DNA of 64,000 bases from assembly GCA_038993745.2 (NCBI GenBank), contig CP160630.1, forward strand, positions 744,001-808,000. The letters run 5' to 3'. The first letter of the stretch is position 1. Each line of letters opens with the position of its first letter. Both the position numbers and the translations under genes were made by a program. Below are positions 19,086 to 27,718 of this stretch, one piece after another. The notes under the pieces were generated by a model that was not told the origin of the DNA, did no database searches, and was given only the letters and a program-made list of their open reading frames with translations. The stretch comes from Aliivibrio fischeri. Lineage in GTDB: Bacteria; Pseudomonadota; Gammaproteobacteria; Enterobacterales; Vibrionaceae.

Positions 19086-19958
19086 CTACCACATAACTAA
19101 CACAGCAGCGATTGCTATCAATATCAACGCTAATATATCTTTTCTTTTTATCCCCTCTTTTAACCAAAAGAAAGAAATCAACATAGTAAAAAAAACTTCA
19201 ACTTGGCCCAAGGTTTTTACTAATGGCACCGTTTGTAATGACATGGCACTAAACCAACCAAGTGATCCTATAAAGCTAGCTATACTGGTCATAACAACCA
19301 ATTTAGGCTTTATAAACATCGCCTTAAGTGTATTGAAATCCCTGATTAAAAGATAAGAAACAAGCGCAATAGTTTGAAATAAAATCACCAAGAATAAAAC
19401 CCAAGCAGCACGATGTGGAAATGGCAGTGATAAGGTTAAACTCGCCTCTCTTATCCACAATGACGTTAACGCAAAACAGGTACTGCACGCCAAACCTATG
19501 ATTGCCGTTTTGAATGAAATACTACGAAGGCCATCAGGACAACTTAATAAGAAGACAGCAACCGCGCCTATTGCCACCCCTAACCAGCCAAATAATGATA
19601 AAGACGTGCCAAAGAATAAAACACCAAGAAAAGCAGACACAGGAGCTTCACTCTTTGCGAGTCCGGCTCCAATGGCAAAGTTTTTCTGTTTAAACAATAC
19701 CACCATCAAGCCTGTGGCGATGATCTGCATTACTGATGCGCCAATAATGAAAAAATACGAATAAGCCGTAAAGCTTGGTAAATTAACAGGCTCAAAGTAA
19801 TAAAGAAGCCACAGATATATTGCTGCTAATGGACCGGCCCACAAAAATCGTGACAGTGTCACACCTGTCACGTTCAATTCTTTACTTAATCGACTTTGAA
19901 ACGCATTCCGCCATGATTGGCTAAACGCTGCAAGTAACGTAAATAATACCCAACTCAC
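19086..19958 (-). CDS. EamA/DMT-family transporter
   Basis: A 290-residue inner-membrane protein with about ten hydrophobic segments arranged as two five-helix EamA halves: residues 1-140 (MSWVLFTLLAAFSQSWRNAF ... VAIGAVAVFLLSC) and 150-290 (AIIGLACSTCFALTSLWI ... ILALILIAIAAVLVMW). The second half has the typical VKTLGQVEVFFTMLISFFWLKE segment. Substrates of this superfamily range from metabolites to drugs and none can be read from the sequence. It lies 81 nt downstream of, and codirectional with, the AraC regulator gene. Whether they share a transcript is unclear. Confidence 0.85.
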   Translation of the reverse strand: MSWVLFTLLAAFSQSWRNAFQSRLSKELNVTGVTLSRFLWAGPLAAIYLWLLYYFEPVNLPSFTAYSYFFIIGASVMQIIATGLMVVLFKQKNFAIGAGLAKSEAPVSAFLGVLFFGTSLSLFGWLGVAIGAVAVFLLSCPDGLRSISFKTAIIGLACSTCFALTSLWIREASLTLSLPFPHRAAWVLFLVILFQTIALVSYLLIRDFNTLKAMFIKPKLVVMTSIASFIGSLGWFSAMSLQTVPLVKTLGQVEVFFTMLISFFWLKEGIKRKDILALILIAIAAVLVMW

Positions 19959-20039
19959 ACATCATCCTTTATGAATCACTTCCTTTCTTCACATGATACA
20001 TAAGTGAGCCTCTATAGATAGTCGTTGTGAGTGATTATT

Positions 20040-20897
20040 TTATACTTTTACCATTGCTCTATAATCAGAAGGGGTATAACTGGTTTTATTCTTAAATACA
20101 CGATAAAAATAGTTCACATCTTGAAAGCCACAACGTGTTGCTACCTCAGTTAAACGGAAGGTGTATTTCTTTAGCATAAACTTAGCGCGTTCAATTCTCA
20201 CCCATGTTATATAATCAGCCAATGTCATATGTCCTTGTTGTCTAAACATACGCGATAAATGGTTTGGTGAAATATTAAAACGATTCGCAATCGTGGTTCT
20301 ATCTATGCTTTTATGGAAGTTCTCTTGAATATAAATGCAGATACCTTGATACAGGTCCTCACTACGCTTTTTAGGTGACACCGCTTCACTTGGCTCACCT
20401 AGCATGGATTTACTGTAACTGAGTAAAGCAAGAAGCAGATATTCGTCGATCTGTTTTTTATTTGGTTCGCGGGCTAACGCATTTAGTGCTTCTAAAATAT
20501 TATCAATTGCATGACCTGTGCGAGTCTGAATACTGTACTTTTGTACGTCGTAAAACCCCTCCTCCCCTTTACGCTTACTCACTAAGCTAAAGCCGACTTG
20601 TCTGCGACCAAAGAGCAAACTAAGTACAGAGCAATCCTCACTCCAATCTGGCTTATTCCAGCAGTTCGGTGGGATATACAAGGCGTCACCAGCCATGACT
20701 TTAACTTCAGTAATACCAAATTCGGGATCTTCTATTTGGTTTCGGTATTCACCACTAATCACCAATTCTAGACGAGGAAAGTTTACCTGATAACAACATG
20801 CAGGAGGCGTTACTTTATCTCCAGCAAACCAGATCTGATTAAAGCTTTCTCTCTCAGCCAACAAGGCCTCTAAAACGGTATTAAATACTAAATCCAT
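20040..20897 (-). CDS. AraC-family regulator, probably of the mannose/fructose PTS
   Basis: An N-terminal cupin-like sensing domain (about residues 1-150; VMAGDALYIPPNCWNKPDW) and a C-terminal AraC DNA-binding domain with two helix-turn-helix motifs (about 185-285; TIANRFNISPNHLSRMFRQ and LTEVATRCGFQDVNYFYRVFK). The start is taken as the ATG at 20897; a GTG three codons earlier is possible and neither has a strong ribosome site. It is divergent from the EIIABC-manA pair. From memory the V. cholerae mannose PTS region (VC1820-VC1827) has the same neighbour set, so it probably controls those genes in response to sugar. Confidence 0.85.
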   Translation of the reverse strand: MDLVFNTVLEALLAERESFNQIWFAGDKVTPPACCYQVNFPRLELVISGEYRNQIEDPEFGITEVKVMAGDALYIPPNCWNKPDWSEDCSVLSLLFGRRQVGFSLVSKRKGEEGFYDVQKYSIQTRTGHAIDNILEALNALAREPNKKQIDEYLLLALLSYSKSMLGEPSEAVSPKKRSEDLYQGICIYIQENFHKSIDRTTIANRFNISPNHLSRMFRQQGHMTLADYITWVRIERAKFMLKKYTFRLTEVATRCGFQDVNYFYRVFKNKTSYTPSDYRAMVKV

Positions 20898-21197
20898 GAT
20901 AACCACTTTACGAAAATAACCGCATTTTTATCCACTTTAATAATCAAGTGCATGATTACTATTGATAAAAATCACAATGAGAAACACACTAAACAATCAT
21001 GTAACTCTTTATTTATTAAATATTTTTTTGACTTGTATATTATAGATATTTCGTTTTATAAAAATAAGAGCTGAATCACACTTGCTGACAGATGTTACAA
21101 TAATCCAGTAAATGTCTTTCTCGCACACTTACACAAAGCCCTTATTCCATTCAAACTGTCCCTACATAAGTAACCCATCATTAACAGGGAATATTTC
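20898..21197. other. Divergent promoter region between the AraC regulator and EIIABC
   Basis: Contains a weak CRP-like site (ATTGA-N6-TCACA, 20960-20975) and the 22-nt element at 21094-21115 that recurs before the EIIACB gene. No reading frame of note. Confidence 0.4.
21094..21115 (+). promoter_or_regulatory. Shared PTS promoter element, copy 1
   Basis: The core TTACAATAATC-C-AGTAAATG, flanked by G and T, lies about 83-104 nt before the EIIABC start. The same core with a single C/T difference lies before EIIACB at 25675-25696. In both places a TCACACTT/TCACAC(T) stretch lies just upstream. Confidence 0.6.
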
Positions 21198-23099
21198 ATG
21201 ATTACTGACTTAATCAATGAACAACTCATTTGTTTAAACCTGAAAGCTCAAACTAAAGACGACGTTTTTTCTGAAATGGCTGAACACTTGTTCCAACAAG
21301 GCCGTATCAGTGATAAACAACAATTTTTAGCGGATATCTACGCTCGTGAAGAGTTAGGAAATACCGGATTTGAAGAAGGCGTTGCCCTTCCTCATGCTAA
21401 AAGTGCGGCGGTTATTTCTCCTGCTGTAATGATTGGTGTTAGCAAAGAAGGCATCGAATACGGTGCTGAAGATGGTCTTCCATCTCGCCTATTCTTCATG
21501 ATCGCCTCACCAGCAAATGGTGCAGATCACCACATTGAAGTACTTGCAGAACTATCATCTAAGTTAATCGAAGACGGCTTTATTGAGAAATTCTTAAACA
21601 CGACTTCTTCAAAAATGGCACTTGAATTACTGCTTCAAAAAACTGACGAAGCAGAAGCTGTTGAAGCGAATAAAGGGTTCTTGATTGGCGTTACAGGTTG
21701 CCCTGCAGGTATTGCACATACTTACCTTGCATCTGAAGCGCTTGAGAAAGGTGCTGCTGAATTAGGTTATCAAATCAAAGTAGAAACCAATGGCTCTATT
21801 GGTGTTAAAAATAGCCCAACAGCCGAAGAAATCGAAAAAGCAGAAGCGATCATCGTGGCTTGTGATAAGCAAGTGGATCTGAATCGTTTTGCTGGTAAGA
21901 AATTAATTCAAACTGGCGTAAAAGCGCCAATTAAAGATGCGAAAGGGTTAATTACTCAATCACTTTCTCAACCACCTTTTGTGGCTGATAACTCTAATGT
22001 ATCGTCTGAAACAAAAGACAAAGCATCACAAACTCGTTCTGATCTATACCGTTACCTAATGAATGGCGTATCTCACATGATCCCATTCGTTGTTACTGGT
22101 GGTCTATTGATCGCACTGGCTCTAGCGCTTGGTGGTCAACCAACAGAAAGTGGAATGGCAATTCCTCCTGGTAGCCTATGGAATAAAGTGCTTGATGTTG
22201 GTGTGGTTGCCTTTACTTTAATGATCCCTGTTTTAGCCGGTTACATTGCTTACGCTATTGCTGATCGCCCTGCTCTGGCTCCTGGCTTGATTGGCGGTTG
22301 GATTGCAAACAATGGTTCATTCTACGGTGCCGAAGCAGGTACTGGTTTCATTGGTGCTATCATCGCTGGTTTATTAGTGGGTTACTTCGTTAAATTTGTT
22401 GCTAACATTAACTACAACAAATTTATTCAACCGCTTGTTCCTATTATGATTGCTCCTATTGCAGGCTCTCTATTTATCTCAGGTCTGTTTATCTTTGTTA
22501 TTGGTGCGCCAATCGCAAGCTTAATGGATTCATTAACTGCGCTGCTTACTACAATGAGTACAGGTAACGTTGTATTACTTGGTATCGTACTGGGTGGTAT
22601 GGCAGGCTTTGATATGGGTGGTCCATTCAACAAAGTAGCCTTCCTATTCTCTGTAGGTATGATTGCAAGTGGTCAAACTCAATTTATGGGTGCAATGGCG
22701 TGTGCGATTCCTGTTGCTCCACTAGGTATGTCTTTAGCAACCGTTATTGGTCGTAAATTCAATATCTTTGAAGAATCTGAAACCGAAGCGGGTAAAGCGG
22801 CTGGTGCAATGGGCTTAGTAGGTATCTCTGAAGGTGCGATTCCATTTGCAGCTCAAGATCCACTGTCTGTTATCCCTGCGAACATGCTTGGTTCAATCAC
22901 TGCTGCAGTAATGGCTTTCTCATTTGGTATTACAAACAGTGTTGCTCACGGTGGTCCAGTTGTTGCGCTTCTTGGTGCAATGAACAAACCAGTACTAGCA
23001 ATTGCATGTATGGCAGCAGGTACTGTTGTGACTGCTCTAGTTTGTGTATCACTTAAAAAGATGCGCCAGAACAAAAATTCTGCTCCTGTAGCTGCTTAA
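21198..23099 (+). CDS. PTS fructose/mannose-type EIIABC transporter
   Basis: An inner-membrane phosphotransferase of 633 residues, domain order IIA-IIB-IIC. IIA (1-148) has the phospho-His in GVALPHAKSAAV (about residue 66). IIB (160-255) has the active Cys in GVTGCPAGIAHTYLA (about 168). IIC (285-620) has about eight to ten membrane segments with GISEGAIPFAAQDP. Its place directly before manA (mannose-6-phosphate isomerase) suggests mannose as substrate, entering as mannose-6-phosphate, as for the ManP-type system of V. cholerae (my recollection: VC1826). Fructose cannot be excluded. It is expected to be controlled by the divergent AraC protein. Confidence 0.93.
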   Translation: MITDLINEQLICLNLKAQTKDDVFSEMAEHLFQQGRISDKQQFLADIYAREELGNTGFEEGVALPHAKSAAVISPAVMIGVSKEGIEYGAEDGLPSRLFFMIASPANGADHHIEVLAELSSKLIEDGFIEKFLNTTSSKMALELLLQKTDEAEAVEANKGFLIGVTGCPAGIAHTYLASEALEKGAAELGYQIKVETNGSIGVKNSPTAEEIEKAEAIIVACDKQVDLNRFAGKKLIQTGVKAPIKDAKGLITQSLSQPPFVADNSNVSSETKDKASQTRSDLYRYLMNGVSHMIPFVVTGGLLIALALALGGQPTESGMAIPPGSLWNKVLDVGVVAFTLMIPVLAGYIAYAIADRPALAPGLIGGWIANNGSFYGAEAGTGFIGAIIAGLLVGYFVKFVANINYNKFIQPLVPIMIAPIAGSLFISGLFIFVIGAPIASLMDSLTALLTTMSTGNVVLLGIVLGGMAGFDMGGPFNKVAFLFSVGMIASGQTQFMGAMACAIPVAPLGMSLATVIGRKFNIFEESETEAGKAAGAMGLVGISEGAIPFAAQDPLSVIPANMLGSITAAVMAFSFGITNSVAHGGPVVALLGAMNKPVLAIACMAAGTVVTALVCVSLKKMRQNKNSAPVAA

Positions 23100-23170
23100 T
23101 TGCTCTGACACTATTGACGACAATCCCCCTGTCGTTGATAGTGTCTTTCTAGTTTTATGACGAGTACATT

Positions 23171-24366
23171 ATGAACGCATTAAAACCTCAAACTTTTTAC
23201 CCAATGACCAACGTAATTCAAGATTATGCTTGGGGAAGTCACACTTCAATCGAAGCCTTATTTGATATAAAAAACAACACAGGTAAACCTCAAGCTGAAC
23301 TTTGGATGGGTGCTCATCCTAATGGTTGTTCTGCGGTTACTGTTAATGGCGACTCTATTCTTCTATCTGATTTAATCAATCAAGATAAAGAGGCTTTTTT
23401 ATCAAAAACAACAGCTGATGCCTTTGGTGAATTACCGTACCTTTTTAAAGTACTAGCAGCAGAAAAAGCCCTTTCTATTCAAGTTCACCCAAATAAACAA
23501 CAAGCGGTTGATGGGTTTGAAAAAGAAGAAAAAACAGGCATTGCCCTAACGGCTTTCAATCGTAACTACAAAGATAACAACCATAAACCTGAATTGGTTT
23601 ACGCATTAACTGACTATAAAGCGATGAACGGCTTTAGAGATTATCAAGAAATCGTCTCTTTGTTCTCTGCAATGCAGCTTCCAACTATCGCATCTTATGT
23701 TCATGAATTAGCTCAAGAACCAAATTCAAACGGTTTACAACGTTTCTTTAAAGCGATTCTTTCTTTAGAAAATGAAACCAAAGAGCGTGCTGTTGCTGAG
23801 TTACTTGATTACGCATCAAGCAGCACTGATGAGCTATTTGTACTGCTTCAAGATCTTGCGATTCAATACCGAATGACGTGGGTTTATTTGCTCCACTTAT
23901 GCTTAATGTTATTACATTAAAACCGGGAGAAGCTATGTTCCTAAGCGCATGTACACCGCACGCTTATATTCATGGAACAGGGTTAGAAATCATGGCAAAC
24001 TCTGACAACGTATTACGTGCAGGGTTAACACCTAAATACATGGATATTGATGAATTAATGTCTTGCACTGAGTTTGTAAGCCAACCTCTTTCATCATTAC
24101 TTACTCAACCAAATACGGTTGATGGTGGTATGAGCTACCCTATCCCTGTTAATGACTTTAAATTCTCAGTATTTACCGCAACAGATGCGTTAACGCTAGA
24201 AACCAACAGCGCAGAGATCTTATTCGCTATTGATAGTGATTTAACTTTAACTCACGAAAATGGTGATTCGGTAACAGTAGCAAAAGGACACTCTGTTTTT
24301 GTTCCAGCTTATGCAAAACGTTACTCGTTAACCAGCAGTGGTAACGTAGCGAGAGCGTATAATTAA
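23171..24366 (+). CDS. manA: Mannose-6-phosphate isomerase, class I, frameshifted
   Basis: Zinc enzyme interconverting mannose-6-phosphate and fructose-6-phosphate. Seen: NVIQDYAWGSHTSIEALF near residue 15, GKPQAELWMGAHPNG near 37-51, FKVLAAEKALSIQVHPNK near 98-115 with metal ligands in QVHP, and FLSACTPHAYIHGTGLEIMANSDNVLRAGLTPKY (region) in the second part. The first frame ends at 23920 with a nonsense tail. Adding one C to the CC at 23869-23870 restores IQYPNDVGLFAPLMLNVITLKPGEAM and a 398-residue protein. It lies 71 nt after the EIIABC gene, whose product it would process. The break is probably a sequencing error. Confidence 0.93.
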
Positions 24367-24367
24367 A

Positions 24368-24416
24368 GGGTCTAGGGTCTAGGGTCTAGGGTCTAGGGTC
24401 TAGGGTCTAGGGTCTA
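24368..24416 (+). repeat. Seven perfect tandem copies of the heptamer GGGTCTA
   Basis: Seven uninterrupted 7-nt units fill 49 nt, beginning 1 nt after the manA stop and ending before its terminator. It is non-coding. Confidence 0.97.
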
Positions 24417-24420
24417 GCAG

Positions 24421-24458
24421 AATGCTGGCTTAGCGTTGTCGTTAAGTCAGCTTTTTTA
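24421..24458 (+). terminator. Terminator after manA
   Basis: GCTGGCTTAGC pairs with GTTAAGTCAGC, allowing one mismatch, and runs into six T. It lies just beyond the heptamer array. Confidence 0.75.
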
Positions 24459-24482
24459 TGCCCGCAATATTCATTATTGTCG

Positions 24483-25268
24483 TTACAATAATTGACACAT
24501 TGCATATAAGATTAAAGCTTGAAGTCCTTTAGGCTGCCTTGTGTGTACCAATCTTTGACTGAAATCCTCAGATAATAAACTTCGCGTTAAATACGTTGCA
24601 GCCATGATCATCTCTTTGGTTGGCTTTTCAGGAAGCACCAAAGCAATAATGACATTCACATCACCCATCTTGGATGCCCAATCAACTGGGTAATCACTGC
24701 GAATAATGGCGATTGTCGGTTTTTCTACATAAGGGGAAATAACATGTGGTAGCGCGATCTGTTTTGCCATTGCTGTCGATGAACGCTCTTCACGCTTTAT
24801 CAATGCAAGCAATAGCTCATCAGATTCTTTTGGATAAATAAGTTGAGATAAACCTTTTAGGATTTCAAACTTTGACAGCACGGCTTGCGCTTTTACGTAG
24901 TGGAAATCCACCTCACACTGAGGGGTTAATTGAGGGTAAGTATTGGTAATAGTTTCTGAGAAATCACACAATTTATCTGAAGCAACAAAATCAAACGTCG
25001 ACGACAATAAATCCGTTAAAACAAAATTGGCCCACTCCGCATCCATACCCACGGTGATTAATTGACAAAAATCACCAGGACACAAACCGACTTGAAGTAA
25101 TCCCAATGAACTTTCAGCGTTTGTGCTTCTATTTTGAGTAATATTATCGATATAAACCAAACTCTTAAACTTTTTAGCAAGACGGGTTAATTGACTTGCA
25201 ACTTGAGGTGGCAAGCCCTGATCTTTTACAAAAAAAGTAATTCGGTAATCGATAGTATTAAGCTCCAT
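24483..25268 (-). CDS. PTS protein: degenerate HPr-like domain + EIIA (fructose/nitrogen type)
   Basis: A soluble 261-residue protein. Residues 8-95 resemble HPr (DQGLPPQVASQLTRLAKKF, then AESSLGLLQVGLCPGD around the position of the regulatory serine), but the phospho-accepting His of HPr (GLH) is replaced by Pro, so this half probably cannot carry phosphate on His. Residues 115-255 form an EIIA type-2 domain with the active His in KQIALPHVIS. It overlaps the stop of the upstream IIB gene (TAATG), so the two are translationally coupled. Probably a phosphate donor or regulator for the neighbouring fructose-type PTS; from memory the V. cholerae counterpart is VC1824. Confidence 0.8.
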   Translation of the reverse strand: MELNTIDYRITFFVKDQGLPPQVASQLTRLAKKFKSLVYIDNITQNRSTNAESSLGLLQVGLCPGDFCQLITVGMDAEWANFVLTDLLSSTFDFVASDKLCDFSETITNTYPQLTPQCEVDFHYVKAQAVLSKFEILKGLSQLIYPKESDELLLALIKREERSSTAMAKQIALPHVISPYVEKPTIAIIRSDYPVDWASKMGDVNVIIALVLPEKPTKEMIMAATYLTRSLLSEDFSQRLVHTRQPKGLQALILYAMCQLL

Positions 25269-25566
25269 TAGAAAAGGTGTTTTTTCAGTATACCTTCAAC
25301 ATCCGTTAATATGGTTTCAATTGGGAATTGTTTTGAATTAATTCCTAAAAAACGGTTTTTATCTTCAATCTCGATATCCGATGCAATAATAACCAAATCT
25401 GCACTGACGATATCAACGGGTGTCAGTACATTTTCTACCCCATTGCACCTTGTGTTTCCACTTTAATTGAGACACCTAACTTTGCTGCCGCTTTTTTCAA
25501 TACATCCGCAGCCATATAAGTATGTGCGATTCCTGTAGGGCAAGCGGTAACTGCTACAATTTTCAT
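25268..25566 (-). CDS. PTS fructose-type EIIB subunit, frameshifted
   Basis: A free IIB domain of 99 residues: [20 protein letters not shown] with the phospho-Cys at residue 9, then [20 protein letters not shown]. The frame as given meets a stop after QGAMG. Adding one base to the four-C run (plus strand 25438-25441) restores [20 protein letters not shown] and continues to the TAA at 25268-25270. The start ATG at 25564-25566 has AAGAG upstream. Because of the break only short frames remain and the gene is easy to miss. It is the first gene of a two-gene leftward operon with the HPr/EIIA gene and is divergent from EIIACB. The free IIB would pair with a neighbouring IIC. Confidence 0.85.
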
Positions 25567-25674
25567 TATTAACTCTTTTCTTATTACAATTTAAATGTTC
25601 GATATATATCTGTTATTTATGATAAATTGCTTTATATAAATGAATAAGGATGAAACTCACACTTTACTAATTAG

Positions 25675-25696
25675 GTTACAATAATCTAGTAAATGT
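25675..25696 (+). promoter_or_regulatory. Shared PTS promoter element, copy 2
   Basis: The core TTACAATAATC-T-AGTAAATG, flanked by G and T, lies about 75-96 nt before the EIIACB start. It matches the element before EIIABC (21094-21115) at 21 of 22 positions. Confidence 0.6.
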
Positions 25697-25770
25697 ATTT
25701 TTTATCCAGTTATAAAAAACCAAAGATCAACTAAGATTACGCCCTATTACCGGTAGATAATGGAATTGTT

Positions 25771-27666
25771 ATGGATATCACCTCTCTTATAAACGCCAAT
25801 GTTATCTGTTTAGACCTTAAATCCACATCGAAAGAAGATATCCTTCAAGAGATGGTTCAAATTTTAAATGATGCCGGAAAACTCTCTAATAAAACGCAAT
25901 TCTTAGCCGATGTATGGGCCCGTGAAGAGATAGGCAACACAGGTTTTGAGGATGGTATTGCTATTCCTCACGCAAAAAGCTCTGCCGTACTCACCCCTTC
26001 TGTCGCTATTGGGATCAGTCGCACCGGTATTGATTATGGTGCTGAAGACGGTGAGCCTTCTGATATCTTTTTTATGCTCGCCTCAACTGATGGTGATGAT
26101 AACCAACACATTGAAGCCCTAGCACAGATCTCCAGTCGTTTAATTGAAGATGGTTTTACCAACAAGCTCAAAAAAGCCGACTCAAAAGAAGAAATACTCG
26201 ATCTTTTTACGGATATTATTCAACCAAATACTGAATCAACCGACATTGAAAACACTCCAGCTCCAACAGAGAAAAGTGAGTTAACGCGTAAACTAGGCCG
26301 CACCAAAGAACATTTATTATTTGGTACATCGCACATGATCCCATTCATTGTTGCAGGTGGTGTATTACTTTCCTTATCTGTGATGATCTCAGGTCAAGGG
26401 GCCGTACCAACAGAAGGTATTTTGGCTGATATCGCTCAAATGGGCATCGCAGGGTTAACGCTATTTACTGCGGTATTAGGTGGTTATATCGCCTACTCTA
26501 TTGCAGATAAACCAGGACTCGCTCCTGGCATGATAGGTTCATGGATTGCAGTTCAACAATACAATACTGGTTTTTTAGGTGCGATCATCATCGGATTTTT
26601 TGCAGGCTTTGTGGTTCGCAGTTTAAAGAAAATTAAACTACCTGAAAGCATGACTTCATTAGGTTCTATCTTTATTTATCCCCTTATTGGTACCTTCCTC
26701 ACTTGTGCTGCTGTAATGTGGGTGATTGGTGCCCCTATATCTAATGCCATGGCGGCGTTAAACGATTGGCTCGCTAGCATGGCTGGCTCAGGAAAAATCG
26801 CTTTAGGTGCAATTCTAGGTGCGATGGCCGCTTTTGATATGGGTGGACCAATTAATAAAGTGGCAACCTTATTTGCTCAAACTCAAGTGAACACTCAGCC
26901 ATGGTTAATGGGCGGTGTTGGCATCGCTATTTGTACTCCACCACTGGGAATGGCACTGGCGACGTTCTTATCTCCAAAGAAATTTAAACGTGATGAGCGA
27001 GAAGCCGGTAAAGCAGCTGGTATTATGGGAATGATAGGCATAACAGAAGGTGCGATTCCATTTGCTGCTGCCGATCCCGCTCGTGTTATCCCTGCGATTG
27101 TGGCTGGTGGCATTGTCGGTAATATTACCGGATTTGTATTTAATGTATTAAACCATGCTCCTTGGGGTGGATGGATTGTATTACCTGTTGTCGATGGCAA
27201 AATTGGCTACATTATAGGAACGCTTTTGGGTGCATTCACCACCGCCGCTATTGTTATTTTACTTAAGAAAAACGCGGTAGAAGATGATGAACATACGCAA
27301 CAAGAATTCACTTTTGAATCCGTTAAAAATGAAGGTGAAGCCGACGTATTAGCAGTCACGGCTTGCCCATCAGGAGTTGCTCATACTTTTCTTGCAGCTA
27401 AAAGTTTAGAAAAAGCGGCTCATAAACTCGGTATTAAAATCAAAGTAGAGACCCAAGGCGCAGATGGTATTAATAACCGTATTACCCCTCTTGATATAAA
27501 AAACGCAAAACTGGTCATTTTTGCTCATGATGTGGCAATTAAAGAACCTCTCCGTTTTAAAGGAATGCGGACACTGGATATTGCCACCAAAGATGCCATG
27601 TACAGTGCAGAGCAACTGCTCAATGATAATTTAACGAAACATCACAAACGTTTTTCAAGAGCGTAA
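25771..27666 (+). CDS. PTS fructose-type EIIA-IIC-IIB transporter
   Basis: A 631-residue inner-membrane phosphotransferase with the unusual order IIA-IIC-IIB. IIA (1-150): active His in GIAIPHAKSSAV near residue 70. IIC (175-505): hydrophobic, with GITEGAIPFAAADP near 425. IIB (525-625): active Cys in AVTACPSGVAHTFLAAK near 530. It is a close relative of the EIIABC upstream in IIA and IIC but with the IIB moved to the C-terminus. The sugar cannot be read from sequence; fructose or mannose are likely from family and neighbours. It shares a 22-nt promoter element with EIIABC and ends at a perfect 13-bp hairpin. Confidence 0.92.
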   Translation: MDITSLINANVICLDLKSTSKEDILQEMVQILNDAGKLSNKTQFLADVWAREEIGNTGFEDGIAIPHAKSSAVLTPSVAIGISRTGIDYGAEDGEPSDIFFMLASTDGDDNQHIEALAQISSRLIEDGFTNKLKKADSKEEILDLFTDIIQPNTESTDIENTPAPTEKSELTRKLGRTKEHLLFGTSHMIPFIVAGGVLLSLSVMISGQGAVPTEGILADIAQMGIAGLTLFTAVLGGYIAYSIADKPGLAPGMIGSWIAVQQYNTGFLGAIIIGFFAGFVVRSLKKIKLPESMTSLGSIFIYPLIGTFLTCAAVMWVIGAPISNAMAALNDWLASMAGSGKIALGAILGAMAAFDMGGPINKVATLFAQTQVNTQPWLMGGVGIAICTPPLGMALATFLSPKKFKRDEREAGKAAGIMGMIGITEGAIPFAAADPARVIPAIVAGGIVGNITGFVFNVLNHAPWGGWIVLPVVDGKIGYIIGTLLGAFTTAAIVILLKKNAVEDDEHTQQEFTFESVKNEGEADVLAVTACPSGVAHTFLAAKSLEKAAHKLGIKIKVETQGADGINNRITPLDIKNAKLVIFAHDVAIKEPLRFKGMRTLDIATKDAMYSAEQLLNDNLTKHHKRFSRA

Positions 27667-27671
27667 ACTCA

Positions 27672-27707
27672 GTCAGGGTTGATTGTAATATCTTAATCAA
27701 CCCTGAC
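27672..27707. terminator. Perfect 13-bp hairpin between convergent EIIACB and patatin genes
   Basis: GTCAGGGTTGATT (27672-27684) and AATCAACCCTGAC (27695-27707) with a 10-nt loop. Neither side has a long T-run, so this is a terminator without a strong U-tract. Confidence 0.6.
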
Positions 27708-27718
27708 CTTAAAACCGC

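Noticed and set aside
24368..24416. Heptamer array as a telomere or CRISPR
   Set aside because: It is a 7-nt direct repeat of only 49 nt inside a chromosome-like context, with no spacers and no replicon end.
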